From NCBI RefSeq assembly GCF_013388255.1, contig NZ_CP058215.1, positions 186,001-250,000 of the forward strand: a stretch of DNA of 64,000 nucleotides. Direction: 5' to 3'. Shown one piece after another: positions 54,805-64,000 of the stretch. Position 1 is the first letter of the stretch. Each line of letters starts with the position of its first letter. The position numbers and the translations under genes were made by a program. Origin of the DNA: Methanolobus zinderi. GTDB lineage: Archaea > Halobacteriota > Methanosarcinia > Methanosarcinales > Methanosarcinaceae. The notes below the pieces were generated by a model, which saw only the letters and a program-made list of their open reading frames with translations, was not told the origin of the DNA and made no database searches.

Positions 54805-55276
54805 TAAGATTTGTTTAAATAGCTTTTACTTTGTAAGAAATACTTCCTCTTTATTTTGCACATAATAGTTCAAAAAAGGTGGAGCCTTAAGTGTTACTCT
54901 GTACTGAAATAGGGAGTGAATAGCGCTTTTTCCAGACTAGAACTCCAGAGCTTCCATTCATTGAAACAAAAATTTCTGCCAGTTATGATATATTAAAATT
55001 AAAAAGCCATTTTAAAATTAAGGAAGGAAAATGTTTTATTCTTTTGATATATAAGCTAATATGACAACTCGGCTCTGTAGAATATCTTGAAAAAACCAAT
55101 ACCTGTGGGTACACTGAAATCTTCGGTATTGTTTACTGCACACATTTCTAATCTTAAATCTCATAAATTCGGGAATTTCTACAGAGCTTCTTATTTTATG
55201 CATCCTTTCTGTGATTGAGACCTCCGATTATCAGCAGTCATGTTTATTTACTTCAATATTCAATTTTCAAAAAAGT
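54805..55276. other. AT-rich region without clear gene
   Basis: I see no gene in these 472 bases. They hold the second copy of the direct repeat (55008-55040). A pyrimidine-rich stretch near 55210 precedes the acetyltransferase. Confidence 0.5.
55008..55040 (+). repeat. Imperfect direct repeat, copy 2
   Basis: Matches 54063-54095 at 27 of 33 positions, 945 bp apart, with the small Cys-containing gene between them. Confidence 0.35.
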
Positions 55277-55690
55277 ATGACAAATTACATCCTCAAAGAA
55301 AAACTCCCCTCAATTGAAGAATACATTCACCTGCGAAAATCCGTAAACTGGCCCTACCCCAATAAAGCAGCAATTGAAAAGAGCCTGAACAATTCCAACT
55401 ACTGCGTTTGCGCTGTTGAGAACGGGAAGGTCATCGGTATGTCCCGAATAGTGGGAGACGATAGTTTCATCTTCTTCATAACCGATGTGATTGTCCTGCC
55501 AGAATACCAGAAACAGGGCATCGGCACAGCACTTATGGAGAGGACAATGTCATATCTTAAAGACAATGTGCAGGAATATTCCTACATAACCCTGATGTGT
55601 GCAAAGGGTATGGAAAGCTTCTACGAGAAGTTTGGCTTTTTCAGGCGGCCGACTGGTGAGTATGGTTGCGGGATGATGGTGGAGCTTTAG
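55277..55690 (+). CDS. GNAT-family acetyltransferase
   Basis: A 137-residue N-acetyltransferase. The acetyl-CoA loop QKQGIGTALM is clear, with the preceding strand FFITDVIVLPEY. ATG 55277 (MTNYILKE) fits family length; an earlier ATG at 55211 adds a poor extension. The substrate is unknown. The stop is TAG. Confidence 0.88.
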   Translation: MTNYILKEKLPSIEEYIHLRKSVNWPYPNKAAIEKSLNNSNYCVCAVENGKVIGMSRIVGDDSFIFFITDVIVLPEYQKQGIGTALMERTMSYLKDNVQEYSYITLMCAKGMESFYEKFGFFRRPTGEYGCGMMVEL

Positions 55691-55738
55691 TTTTTCCTGA
55701 GCACAAATTATTATCCATATTTAACTTAGGACATAATT

Positions 55739-56446
55739 ATGAATGACATAATCTCCGATATCAGACAAGAACTCGAACAAAACGCCGACGAAAAAACAAA
55801 AGCAAGCTCAACTCGTTTCTTCAAAGAAAAAGTCAAATCTTACGGCGTAAAAACAGCAGTTGTCAAGAAGATGGCAAAGAATTACTTCAAGTCCATATCC
55901 GACAAAAGCAAGCCTGAAATATTCACACTCTGCGAGGACCTTCTCAGCTCTGATTACATGGAAGAATCGTTTATCGCATTCGAATGGTCATACTATCTGA
56001 AAAAGCAATACGATCCCGAGGATTTTCTTGTTTTTGAGAGATGGGTCGGTGATTATGTGAACAACTGGGCAAAATGCGATACCCTTTGCAATCACACCAT
56101 AGGGACATTTATCGACATGTATCCAGAGTATATCGGATCACTCAAGAAATGGACGGCTTCTGATAACCGCTGGTACAGGCGTGCTGCTGCTGTAACACTC
56201 GTTTTAGCGGCTCGCAGGGGAGATTTCCTTGACGACGTGCTGGAGATTGCTGACATGTTATTGATGGATGAGGATGACCTTGTGCAGAAGGGATACGGCT
56301 GGATGCTCAAGGAAGCCAGTAAACAGCATCAGCAGGAGATTTTCAACTATGTCATGAAGAACAAGAAGGTCATGCCACGTACTGCATTGAGGTATTCCAT
56401 CGAGAAAATGCCAAAGGATCTGAGGTCTAAGGCTATGGAAAAATGA
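55739..56446 (+). CDS. DNA alkylation repair protein, AlkD-like
   Basis: A 235-residue HEAT-like repeat protein of the AlkD family of DNA glycosylases. YGVKTAVVKKMAKNY, the WVGDYVNNWAKCDTLCNHTIG block and RWYRRAAAVTLV are typical. It should remove alkylated bases without base flipping. It is convergent with endonuclease III. Confidence 0.88.
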   Translation: MNDIISDIRQELEQNADEKTKASSTRFFKEKVKSYGVKTAVVKKMAKNYFKSISDKSKPEIFTLCEDLLSSDYMEESFIAFEWSYYLKKQYDPEDFLVFERWVGDYVNNWAKCDTLCNHTIGTFIDMYPEYIGSLKKWTASDNRWYRRAAAVTLVLAARRGDFLDDVLEIADMLLMDEDDLVQKGYGWMLKEASKQHQQEIFNYVMKNKKVMPRTALRYSIEKMPKDLRSKAMEK

Positions 56447-56483
56447 TAAATCAGTTTTATTTTAGGATGCTGTGATCTTTATT

Positions 56484-57140
56484 TTACACCCTGCTTGATG
56501 GACACAGTTTATTGACCACGCATATTTCACATTTTGGTTTTCGTGCGATACAGACGTTGCGACCGTGAAGGATCAGTGTCATGGAGAGGGTTTCCAGTTC
56601 CTCTCTTTCTGCGATGGACATAAGGTCCTGCTCTATTTTTTCAGGGTCTGTTTCCTGTGTAAAGCCCAGACGCCGGGACAGACGCTTAACATGTGTGTCC
56701 ACTGCTATGCCTTCTATCTTTCCGAAGGCCCTTGATAGCACTATATTTGCAGTCTTGCGGCCAACTCCTGGAAGTTGCAGCAGGCCTTCCATGGTGTCGG
56801 GTACCTGGCCGCCGAAGTCGGTGAGCATGAGCTGTGCACTCCCGATTATGTGTTTTGTTTTCTGGCGGTAGAAACCTGTGGAGTAAATATCCTTTCCGAA
56901 TTCCGTGATATCCGCGTTTGCGTAGTCCTCGACTGTGCGGTACTTTTTGAACAGGGTTTTTGTGACCTGATTTACCTGACGGTCCGTGGACTGTGCCGAT
57001 AATATAGTTGCCACCAGCAGTTCCAGTTCATTCTTAAAATGCAGGGCTGGTGCGGCATTAGGGTATTCCTGTTTCAGAAGTTCGAATATACGCTCGAAAT
57101 TGGCCGTGTTGTCAGCTACGGCAGGGACTTCTTTTGCCAT
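56484..57140 (-). CDS. nth: Endonuclease III
   Basis: A base-excision glycosylase/lyase of 218 residues. The helix-hairpin-helix LPGVGRKTANIVL with the catalytic Lys upstream, AVDTHVKRLSRRLG holding the catalytic Asp, and the C-x6-C-x2-C-x5-C cluster (CIARKPKCEICVVNKLC) are intact. ATG 57140 (MAKEVPAV) gives normal length; the ATG at 57200 adds 20 residues with no likeness. Confidence 0.93.
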   Translation of the reverse strand: MAKEVPAVADNTANFERIFELLKQEYPNAAPALHFKNELELLVATILSAQSTDRQVNQVTKTLFKKYRTVEDYANADITEFGKDIYSTGFYRQKTKHIIGSAQLMLTDFGGQVPDTMEGLLQLPGVGRKTANIVLSRAFGKIEGIAVDTHVKRLSRRLGFTQETDPEKIEQDLMSIAEREELETLSMTLILHGRNVCIARKPKCEICVVNKLCPSSRV

Positions 57141-57239
57141 GTTGAGTATAATTAGTGAAGAATGGTTGTAACTAATATTCAGAAACCCGGTTATTTCCAC
57201 TGCACATTAAAATAAAAATAGAATAATAAAGAGAGGATT

Positions 57240-58121
57240 TTACAATCCGTACTCTTCAATGTTCATGTTGGCAATATCCTGGATCTTGGCTATCTCTTCC
57301 TCGCCGCCTTCCATAGTGAAAAGGTGCTTGAAACGGCGCTGCATCTTGAGATAGTCCTCAACAGGTGCCTTTACCTTGCCTAATTTCCTTACCTTGGTGA
57401 CCACACCGTTCTCCATCTCATAGAGTGGCCAGAGACCTGTCTTTACAGCCATCTTGGCAACTTCCACGGTCTTGGAGGTGTCGAATCCCCATCCTGTGGT
57501 ACATGGTGCATGGCAGTGGATGTAGGTCGGCCCCTCGATCTCTGTGGCCTTCTTCACCTTTGCGATCATGTCTTTCGGATATGCAAGGGATGTTGTGGCA
57601 ACGTATGGTGAGCCGTGTGCTGCGATGATTGCAGGCATGTTCTTCTTCGGTCTTGGGTTACCGAATGAGACCTTACCTGCCGGACTTGTGGTAGTGGATG
57701 CATTGTAAGGTGTAGCACCACTTCTCTGCACACCGGTGTTCATGTATGCCTCGTTGTCGATACATACATATGTGAAATCGTGTCCTCTTTCAAAGGCACC
57801 GGATATTGCCTGCAGGCCGATATCCAGGGTAGCACCGTCTCCACCCATTGCGATTACCTTTGTTTTTTCTTTCTTGCCCAGTGCCTTAAGTCCTGCTTCG
57901 ATTCCTGAAGCTACAGCACCTGCATTCTCGAAAAGTGAGTGTATCCAGGGTACGTCCCAGGATGTCTCAGGATATGGTGTTGTCATAACCTCAAGGCAAC
58001 CGGTAGGACTTACAACTATACAGTTGTCCCCGGCACCCATGAGGGTGAACTTAGCAGCCATTGCGTCACAGCAGCCTGCACATCCGCTGTGTCCCGGTGC
58101 TAAAAGTGATATCTGATTCAT
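57240..58121 (-). CDS. porB: Pyruvate:ferredoxin oxidoreductase beta subunit
   Basis: A 293-residue subunit carrying the thiamine diphosphate site ([16 protein letters not shown] with [10 protein letters not shown]) and cluster cysteines ([11 protein letters not shown]). With PorA, C, D it makes pyruvate from acetyl-CoA and CO2 using reduced ferredoxin. It is last in porCDAB; its start overlaps the porA stop. Confidence 0.95.
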   Translation of the reverse strand: MNQISLLAPGHSGCAGCCDAMAAKFTLMGAGDNCIVVSPTGCLEVMTTPYPETSWDVPWIHSLFENAGAVASGIEAGLKALGKKEKTKVIAMGGDGATLDIGLQAISGAFERGHDFTYVCIDNEAYMNTGVQRSGATPYNASTTTSPAGKVSFGNPRPKKNMPAIIAAHGSPYVATTSLAYPKDMIAKVKKATEIEGPTYIHCHAPCTTGWGFDTSKTVEVAKMAVKTGLWPLYEMENGVVTKVRKLGKVKAPVEDYLKMQRRFKHLFTMEGGEEEIAKIQDIANMNIEEYGL

Positions 58122-59332
58122 ACCAGTTCCTCCTTCAGATCGGTAAACTGACTCTCTGTCTTAATACCTGATTTCATAATTTCCTTTGCATCATCGATGA
58201 TCTTGTCGATGGTGCTTGTTGGTATGTCACGTCCTCCGTGACCGATCATGTAACCTGTAACAGGTACATCGATATCGGTGTTGTACAGGACGGACTTTGT
58301 CTCAATGAAAAGTGCACCTGCATTTATACCGAGTGATATGTTCTTGTCAAGGACAACAACGACCTTGGCATCCTTGATAACATTCTTGATAGCTTCTGCA
58401 GGGAATGGTCTGAACGCCCTGACCTTCAGGAGTCCTACCTTGACATTGTTCTCCCTGAGGCGGTCGATGACGTCCTTGATGGTACCGACAATGGAACCCA
58501 TAGCCATTATTATGATATCCGCATCCTCGGTCTGGTACTCGTCTATGAGTCCGCCAAAGTATCTGCCGTACATGTCAGAGAACTCGTCTGCAACGGTCTC
58601 TATCTTCTTCAGGGCAGTCTGCATTGCCTGCTCCTGCAGGTACCTGAACTCTGTGTAATAATTAGGATCTGCGAATGCACCGAATGTCAGAGGGTTGCTC
58701 GGGTCAAGTGTACGCTCCGGATCGAATGATGGCAGGAACTCGTCTGTGATGTCCTGCTCGAGAAGTACAACAGGCTCGTAGACATGTGAAAGGATAAAAC
58801 CGTCCATACATGCCATTGAAGGCATCATTATATCCTTGTCCTCTGATATCTTGAAGAGCTGGGCTGTCATGTCAGAGGCTTCCTGTATGTTCTCTGCATA
58901 GAGCTGTATCCAGCCTGTGTCCCTCTGCGCGATGGAATCCTGCTGGTCGTTCCAGATGCTGATCGGAGCACTTACAGCCCTGTTGGCAACGGTCATCACA
59001 ATAGGCAGTCTCATTCCTGAAACGTTGAACAGTACCTCATGCATGAGCTCAAGACCCTGGGATGTTGTGGCCGAGTAGGATCTTGCTCCCACTGCCGAGG
59101 ATCCGACCAGTGCTGAGAGTGCTGAGAATTCTGATTCTACGTTGATGTATTCACATTTTGGAATCTCACCGTCAGCCATGAACTGAGAAAGGTCTTCCAC
59201 AATATGGGTCTGCGGAGTAATTGGATAAGCTGAGATTACATTTGGTCTGCATACCTTTACAGAGTGTGCAACGGCATAGGAACCTTCCACAACCACCATT
59301 TTGCTTTTATCCATAGTCGTCTCACGTGGCAT
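58118..59332 (-). CDS. porA: Pyruvate:ferredoxin oxidoreductase alpha subunit
   Basis: A 404-residue subunit with the [12 protein letters not shown] signature and [23 protein letters not shown] 59332 shares a base with the porD stop (TAATG), so translation is coupled; a longer frame to 59395 runs inside porD. Confidence 0.95.
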   Translation of the reverse strand: MPRETTMDKSKMVVVEGSYAVAHSVKVCRPNVISAYPITPQTHIVEDLSQFMADGEIPKCEYINVESEFSALSALVGSSAVGARSYSATTSQGLELMHEVLFNVSGMRLPIVMTVANRAVSAPISIWNDQQDSIAQRDTGWIQLYAENIQEASDMTAQLFKISEDKDIMMPSMACMDGFILSHVYEPVVLLEQDITDEFLPSFDPERTLDPSNPLTFGAFADPNYYTEFRYLQEQAMQTALKKIETVADEFSDMYGRYFGGLIDEYQTEDADIIIMAMGSIVGTIKDVIDRLRENNVKVGLLKVRAFRPFPAEAIKNVIKDAKVVVVLDKNISLGINAGALFIETKSVLYNTDIDVPVTGYMIGHGGRDIPTSTIDKIIDDAKEIMKSGIKTESQFTDLKEELV

Positions 59333-59592
59333 TATTTCTCCTCCAGTTCCATTGTTATCGCATCTTTCGGGCATTCGTTTGCACAGATCCCGCATCCTTT
59401 GCAGAAGTCATAATCAAACTCGAAGTACCCGTCCTCTCTGGGTTTGACTGCACTGTCAGGGCAGAGCAGTTCGCATAACTTGCATTTTATGCATTTATCA
59501 TAATCATAAACAGGCTTGAAGGTTCTCCATCCGCCTGTCTTGTTGGCACGGCTTGTACCTGCTTCACAAACAGCTCCGGGTACTATCTTCAT
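59332..59592 (-). CDS. porD: Pyruvate:ferredoxin oxidoreductase delta subunit (ferredoxin)
   Basis: An 86-residue two-cluster ferredoxin with [13 protein letters not shown] and [13 protein letters not shown]. It carries electrons to and from the PorAB core. It overlaps porC by four bases and porA by one. Confidence 0.95.
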   Translation of the reverse strand: MKIVPGAVCEAGTSRANKTGGWRTFKPVYDYDKCIKCKLCELLCPDSAVKPREDGYFEFDYDFCKGCGICANECPKDAITMELEEK

Positions 59593-60134
59593 TTCTGATC
59601 CCTCATCATCTTGTATGCTTCCATAACGGCTTCTGCGTTTCTTTCTCCGACCTTGCCGGGGAATCTTTCCTTGACCGCTTCCATGATGGACTCGGGCCTT
59701 ACCTCACCGGTTGCACCGGCAAAAGCACCGAGCAGAACAGTGTTGACTATCGGTCTTCCGATAATGTCCAGTGCGATCTTGGTAGCGTTTACGGTCATGA
59801 TCCTGGCCTTGGTATCAATTTTGAATGTCTCAGGATCGAAATCACTGTTTATAATGAGGATACCGTCATCCTTGAGGCCGTTAGCGACTTCGACAACCTC
59901 TAACAGTGTCGGGTCCTGGACGATCACATAGTCCGGCTCGTATACCTGGCTTCTGAGTCTGATCGGGACATCGCCTATCCTGGTGAAGGCCTGGACTGGT
60001 GCCCCCCTTCTTTCCACTCCAAAAGCGGGGAAGGCCTGGCTGAACTTGTTGTCTGCAAAAGCAGCAACAGCCAGAAGTTCGGCAGCGGTAACCGAACCCT
60101 GACCGCCCCGGCCGTGTATTCTTATTTCTTTCAT
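59589..60134 (-). CDS. porC: Pyruvate:ferredoxin oxidoreductase gamma subunit
   Basis: A 181-residue subunit with [16 protein letters not shown] and [12 protein letters not shown]. It is the first gene of the por operon. The 272-bp AT-rich gap upstream should hold its promoter. Confidence 0.95.
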   Translation of the reverse strand: MKEIRIHGRGGQGSVTAAELLAVAAFADNKFSQAFPAFGVERRGAPVQAFTRIGDVPIRLRSQVYEPDYVIVQDPTLLEVVEVANGLKDDGILIINSDFDPETFKIDTKARIMTVNATKIALDIIGRPIVNTVLLGAFAGATGEVRPESIMEAVKERFPGKVGERNAEAVMEAYKMMRDQK

Positions 60135-60406
60135 CTAAAATTCTCCATAAACCATGTGAAATAACAATAGATCAATTCAACAAAGTATTTTTTTAACAAT
60201 TTTTAGTATTACATCACAGCAGAATCAGGTCTAAGGTGTTCATGTTGCCGGAGGCACATGAATTTTTCGTCATCTGCCGTAAAATGCAATGTTTAATTGT
60301 GTAGAATCGGCTGATTACTATTTAGTCTTTCGGTAATTTACGCTGTTAATTAAATTAAAAATAAATTTATGAAATTATGAACTAAATAAAAATCTAAAGA
60401 AGAAAT

Positions 60407-61360
60407 TCACTGACCACCACACATTTTCTCAACCTGCAGAATTATTTCATCCACATCATGCGCCTCTGCAATCCTGTTTCGGATATGTCTTCCATTGCGG
60501 ATTCCGCGGGTAAACCACTGTGCATGAGCTCTCACATTTATTGTTTCCATGAGTCCGCACTCTTCCAGAAGCCTGAAGTACTCACGTATATCTTTCACCC
60601 GCTGCATGCATTCATCATACTCGAGCATCTCCCCGGTATCCAGATAGTGAGAGATCCTTTTGAAAAGGAAAGGATTTCCCATTGCAGCCCTGCCTATCAT
60701 TATTCCGTCACAGCATGTGTATTCCAGTGCATGCTCGGCTGATTTTTCGTCAACGATATCCCCGTTAACGATCACTGGTATTGACAGCTCTTCCCTGATC
60801 CTTTTTGCATATTCCATATCAGCCATCCCTGAATATTGCTGCTGGCGTGTTCTCCCGTGAACTGTAAGGGCAGATGCGCCTGCATCCTCTATCAGGCGTG
60901 CGATCTCAAGGGTCTTTTCCATATCTTCAAGTATACGTATTTTTGCGGTGACAGGTGCTGATACGGTCCCGGAAAGTTCTCTGATTATCGAATGTATGAG
61001 TTCGGGTGATCTTAGCAGTGCCGAGCCAAAACCATCTTTTGTAAGCAGCTTTGCCGGGCATCCGCAATTGAGATCTATGATGTCAGGATGATAATTCTCC
61101 TCGATGGTGTGTGCTGCTCTGGATATTACCTGCGGATCGTTACCGAATACCTGTATTCCGAAGGGTCTTTCGGCTTCAGAGCTCTTTCCGCGATTGAAGG
61201 TTTTTGTGTTCTCATAGATGACAGCATCGGAGCTTATCATCTCCGTATATGTCATGGAGGCCCCGTACTTTTTGCACATCAGGCGAAAAGGCAGGTTTGT
61301 GACGTTGGACATGGGGGCCAGCAGGATGTTTCCGGGAATTTTTACGTTGCCTATTCTCAT
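60407..61360 (-). CDS. tRNA-dihydrouridine synthase
   Basis: An FMN-dependent TIM-barrel enzyme of 317 residues reducing uridines in tRNA. MSNVTNLPFR, the catalytic Cys in NCGCPAKLL and VHGRTRQQ are conserved. Confidence 0.92.
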   Translation of the reverse strand: MRIGNVKIPGNILLAPMSNVTNLPFRLMCKKYGASMTYTEMISSDAVIYENTKTFNRGKSSEAERPFGIQVFGNDPQVISRAAHTIEENYHPDIIDLNCGCPAKLLTKDGFGSALLRSPELIHSIIRELSGTVSAPVTAKIRILEDMEKTLEIARLIEDAGASALTVHGRTRQQQYSGMADMEYAKRIREELSIPVIVNGDIVDEKSAEHALEYTCCDGIMIGRAAMGNPFLFKRISHYLDTGEMLEYDECMQRVKDIREYFRLLEECGLMETINVRAHAQWFTRGIRNGRHIRNRIAEAHDVDEIILQVEKMCGGQ

Positions 61361-61456
61361 TTACCTGGCGTATCGATGGGGATACTAATATATAAGTAGA
61401 ATGTATGGAAAAAGACCTATAGTAACATCATTTTACAAATCACGACAGGTTAAGCA

Positions 61457-61993
61457 ATGACCAGAATATTAGCTTTTGTAGGTATGCCGGCCTCGGGCAA
61501 GTCAGAGGCCTCTGCGGTCCTGCGCCGCAAGGGAATCGCAGTGATAAATATGGGAGACGTCATCAGGGAGGAAGTTGTCCGCAGAGGGCTGGAACCCACT
61601 GACGCAAACACAGGCGGTGTCGGTACAGAGCTGCGTGAGACAGAAGGCAGGGATGCCGTAGCCCGTCGTTGTGTTCCCAAGATCAAAGAGGCGGACTCGG
61701 ATTTTATAGGAATAGATGGTGTCAGGAGTGTGCCTGAGGTAGAATGCTTCAAGGAGGCATTCGGAGACGATTTTACTCTCGTATCCATTGACTCCCCCCT
61801 CGAGGTCCGCTTTGCACGGGTGATGGCCCGTAAAAGAAGCGATGATATGCAGGACATCGATGCCCTTAAGGTCAGGGATGAAAGAGAACTTGGCTGGGGC
61901 ATGGGCGAGGCTATGGACAAGGCAGATATAGTGATCACCAACAATTCAAGCCTTGAAGAGTTCAGTAAAAAGATAAGAGCACTTGTGGAATAG
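61457..61993 (+). CDS. UPF0200 P-loop nucleotide kinase-like protein
   Basis: A 178-residue protein with Walker A GMPASGKS and an adenylate/dephospho-CoA kinase-like fold. Conserved in archaea; its substrate is not settled. It heads an operon with the UPF0201 gene 5 bp downstream. The stop TAG is followed by only two sense codons before TGA. Confidence 0.88.
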   Translation: MTRILAFVGMPASGKSEASAVLRRKGIAVINMGDVIREEVVRRGLEPTDANTGGVGTELRETEGRDAVARRCVPKIKEADSDFIGIDGVRSVPEVECFKEAFGDDFTLVSIDSPLEVRFARVMARKRSDDMQDIDALKVRDERELGWGMGEAMDKADIVITNNSSLEEFSKKIRALVE

Positions 61994-61998
61994 TTGAA

Positions 61999-62442
61999 AT
62001 GATCAGGGTTATAGTTTCTGCGAAAGTAAACCCCACGGAAGAAGGGGTTAAGGTTTCCGGGGCAATTAATAATATCTTCCCGAATATCGAACTTGAGGAA
62101 GAGAAGCTGTCGGAGAACAGCTCAAGATTCTCAGGAGAAGGCGATAAATTCTCACTCACACAGATGCATTATCTGATCAGGGAAGAAGAGATCATCGATA
62201 CAGCCCGCACCGCACTGAGAATAGGACTGTCAGAGGATGACACATACACTTCATTTATTATCAGCAAACAGGTAGCCACCGTCGGGCATCTGAACTACCC
62301 TGCACAGGAAGAGGCTCTGGGTTCGATAAACATAGAGATCTTCGCAGATTCCGGAAGAGAGATGCAACGACTGTTTGACTGGCTTACCCCACCCACGGAA
62401 AACGGTATCCCCGATTTTGAGATCAATATCGATAGCGTTTAA
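61999..62442 (+). CDS. UPF0201 protein
   Basis: A 147-residue conserved archaeal protein of unknown function, often next to the UPF0200 gene as here. No catalytic motif is evident; it resembles ribosomal-protein-like alpha/beta folds. Confidence 0.85.
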   Translation: MIRVIVSAKVNPTEEGVKVSGAINNIFPNIELEEEKLSENSSRFSGEGDKFSLTQMHYLIREEEIIDTARTALRIGLSEDDTYTSFIISKQVATVGHLNYPAQEEALGSINIEIFADSGREMQRLFDWLTPPTENGIPDFEINIDSV

Positions 62443-62454
62443 GGAGCTTTATTT

Positions 62455-63228
62455 ATGAGGATCAGAAACCTGAGTTTTTCGTCACGTGAGGTAATAGAGG
62501 CATCTTTCGAGTGGGCATATGAACTTGAGGATATGGGATATTCAGGATGGGAGATCGTACAGGAAGGTTCCCAGTGCCTGACCGAGAAAAATCTCCCGAA
62601 GGTGCAGGAGATAAAGGAGACCACAAACCTCAAGCTGAGTATTCACCTTCCCTTTTCTGACATGAATCTGGCAGGCCTTAATGAAGGCATACATAACGAG
62701 GTCATGCGCCAGATGAAATATTACTTGCAAATGGCCTCAGGTCTTGCGGATGTGGCGGTACTGCATCCGGGTTATCTGTCCCCCTACGGTGCGAAACTGC
62801 CGGAGAGATCCTGGGAAACAAGCGTGACCTCGGCTCAGACATTATGTGATTTCGCAGAGGATCTGGGTATCACCATAGCGATTGAGAACATGCCGAATTT
62901 CCCCAAGATATTCGGTCAGCGTCCTGATGAGATGCTTGACATGCTCGATCAGGTTGACAGGAAGAATGCAGGTATGACCTTTGATGTGGGACATGCAAAC
63001 ACCATGGGTCTGGTGGATGAGTTTGTGGAGAAGTGCAAAGACAAACTCTCACACATGCATATCCATGACAACCATGGCAAGTACGACGAGCACCTGCCTC
63101 TGGGACAGGGCAATATCGACTGGAAAAAACTCATGGACAATCTTTCAGGCTACAAGGGGCTCATGGTCACTGAGATGGGTAACCTTGAGGAAGGCAGGCA
63201 GTGTATTGAGTATCTGAAGAGCCTTTGA
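62455..63228 (+). CDS. TIM-barrel isomerase/AP endonuclease-like protein
   Basis: A 257-residue AP-endonuclease-2 superfamily protein. Metal residues appear in VAVLHPGY, IAIENMPN, TFDVGHANT and MHIHDNHGKYDEH. It may be a sugar isomerase or endonuclease IV-like nuclease. AGGAGC precedes the ATG; it is third in the operon from 61457. Confidence 0.88.
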   Translation: MRIRNLSFSSREVIEASFEWAYELEDMGYSGWEIVQEGSQCLTEKNLPKVQEIKETTNLKLSIHLPFSDMNLAGLNEGIHNEVMRQMKYYLQMASGLADVAVLHPGYLSPYGAKLPERSWETSVTSAQTLCDFAEDLGITIAIENMPNFPKIFGQRPDEMLDMLDQVDRKNAGMTFDVGHANTMGLVDEFVEKCKDKLSHMHIHDNHGKYDEHLPLGQGNIDWKKLMDNLSGYKGLMVTEMGNLEEGRQCIEYLKSL

Positions 63229-63533
63229 TGCGCAAAAAAGTGATCTTGTTTTCGTCTGTAGAAATCCTTTTAATTCCAATTTTAAAGTCTGTAGTCCGAT
63301 CCTGTCAGGTAGTTAGTAGTTTGCCGATTGATCTACCGGATTCATGAATAACTAAAACCATCCCGAAGGGTCCGGCAAAGCCGGCGTTTCTCGTCAATAA
63401 GAACGAAAATGATTCGCAAATACCCTTTTACAATATTTTTCGCATGACTTCTGTATAAGTTGCTATATAAAGCCCTCACTAATTGAAACTTTAAGTTCTA
63501 CAGTCTGAATATCAAAATAAATTCAATATTTTT

Positions 63534-63595
63534 CGGTACAATTGCGACGGATTGCGCCGCCTGCGGCGGGTGGTAGCGCTGTTCTTTGTGTACCG
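63534..63595. ncRNA. Candidate structured non-coding RNA
   Basis: CGGTACA and TGTACCG (7 bp) close a 48-nt GC-rich interior containing CGCCG-CCTG-CGGCG and a possible GCGC/GCGC pairing. It does not fold as a tRNA. The strand is uncertain. High GC in an AT-rich gap is a usual sign of structured RNA in such genomes. Confidence 0.4.
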
Positions 63596-63598
63596 ATC

Positions 63599-63613
63599 GA
63601 TCTTGCCAAGATC
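63599..63613 (-). terminator. Palindrome GATCTTG-C-CAAGATC after RHH gene
   Basis: A perfect 7-bp inverted repeat about one center base, 44 bp after the stop of the ribbon-helix-helix gene on the minus strand. A terminator or operator are both possible. Confidence 0.4.
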
Positions 63614-63656
63614 TTTGACAGAGCCTGTGAAAGATGTATTTGATAGAACCCCTGTT

Positions 63657-63827
63657 TTACTCTTCAATCCGCCCATGCCTGCGGTCTATGCTATCCATCT
63701 GGTCCAGCAGCTTGCGGATAGCTGTTCTTATGGCATCGGCCTGTGTTACGAATTTCTTATTGTCTCCGACGTGCTCGTTAAGATCGTTGAGGAGTTCCTG
63801 TGGTATATCAACACTCACTTTTGGCAT
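63657..63827 (-). CDS. Small ribbon-helix-helix (CopG-type) regulator
   Basis: A 56-residue protein starting MPKVSVDIPQELLNDLNEHV, the beta strand and helix of an RHH DNA-binding fold, then FVTQADAIRTAIRKLLDQ. AGGTGA precedes the ATG. It probably binds DNA as a dimer; its target is unknown. CACCT-N13-AGGTG over its ribosome site (63833-63855) might be its own operator. Confidence 0.85.
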   Translation of the reverse strand: MPKVSVDIPQELLNDLNEHVGDNKKFVTQADAIRTAIRKLLDQMDSIDRRHGRIEE

Positions 63828-63935
63828 GGTCTCACCTGCTAATGTGGTTTAGGTGGATTAACTAAAGTATAGATAAAACTAATGGCCTGAACTTTGAAAC
63901 TAAAACTAGGGTCAAAACAGTGATTAAAGTTTATG

Positions 63936-64000
63936 CGAGCCGGAAGGGATTTGAACCCCTGGCCTACGGATTAAGAGTCCGTCGCTCTTCCTGGCTAAGC
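63936..64000 (-). tRNA. tRNA-Lys (CUU), 5' end outside window
   Basis: On the minus strand the D-arm, the anticodon arm ACGGA-CTCTTAA-TCCGT with anticodon CTT, the T-loop TTCAAAT and the 3' acceptor strand CCGGCTC are visible; about seven 5' bases are missing. No CCA is encoded cleanly. Confidence 0.9.

Larger units (their letters stand above)
63229..63656. other. Gap with GC-rich structured elements
   Basis: No protein gene is seen in these 428 bases. CCGGC-AAA-GCCGG near 63373 may end the upstream operon. A GC-rich foldable element (63534-63595) and a palindrome (63599-63613) stand out against the AT-rich surroundings. Confidence 0.55.

Overview
The window comes from a methylotrophic methanogenic archaeon of the Methanosarcinaceae, of the Methanolobus/Methanococcoides/Methanosarcina type; I cannot fix the genus. 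The evidence is two methylamine methyltransferase genes with in-frame amber (pyrrolysine) codons, a pylSBCD operon, RamA, formyltransferase Ftr, a PorCDAB pyruvate synthase, MfnA, DNA polymerase D small subunit and an Orc1/Cdc6 gene beside an archaeal origin. TATA boxes, AT-rich intergenic DNA and GGTG/GGAG ribosome sites fit.

Region 1 (1-21043) is a methylamine island. On the minus strand lie a hydantoinase-A-like gene, mtbA, mtmB (amber) and mtmC; then on the plus strand a Cache sensor kinase, a receiver protein and an Msr/FilR1-type HTH regulator; then on the minus strand an amine permease, mtbB (amber), mtbC and a solo corrinoid protein. Next come pylS-pylB-pylC-pylD, a triple-PAS protein and ramA. 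MtmB/MtmC and MtbB/MtbC take methyl groups from mono- and dimethylamine, MtbA passes them to coenzyme M, RamA reactivates oxidised corrinoid proteins, and the Pyl enzymes make and load the amino acid needed by MtmB and MtbB. The same 19-bp dyad (ATTAYAA-N5-TTGTAAT) lies upstream of both mtmC and mtbC. A short ORF with an in-frame TAG sits just ahead of pylS, its readthrough end covering the pylS ribosome site. This looks like a UAG-sensing leader and is the most interesting novelty candidate here. pylD appears broken by one missing base near its 3' end, and no tRNA-Pyl gene was found.

Region 2 (21081-33335) is mostly housekeeping: polB (DP1), signal peptidase I, orc1/cdc6, a replication origin with ORB-like repeats in both orientations (24605-25371), mfnA, a site-2 protease, a TraB/PrgY homologue, UspA, a transglutaminase-like protein, ftr and an uncharacterised membrane protein.

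Region 3 (33432-44259) has a non-canonical CooS whose C-cluster cysteine is replaced by Glu, a PAS/GAF kinase, a voltage-gated K+ channel, dinB, cysK-cysE under a palindrome, a Vms1-like release-factor homologue and two poorly characterised genes.

Region 4 (44411-55690) is accessory: a methyltransferase; a TetR-led set (MBL hydrolase, cupin, zinc alcohol dehydrogenase, cyclophilin-like lipoprotein, ferredoxin-type aldo/keto reductase) with repeated TGACTNATYAGTCA-like sites; an ABC exporter with a second Msr/FilR1 regulator; an AT-rich stretch with few genes; and an acetyltransferase.

Region 5 (55739-64000) returns to core genes: AlkD-like repair protein, endonuclease III, porCDAB, a Dus enzyme, UPF0200 and UPF0201 genes, a TIM-barrel protein, a GC-rich structured candidate RNA, a 56-residue ribbon-helix-helix protein and a tRNA-Lys(CUU) cut by the window end.
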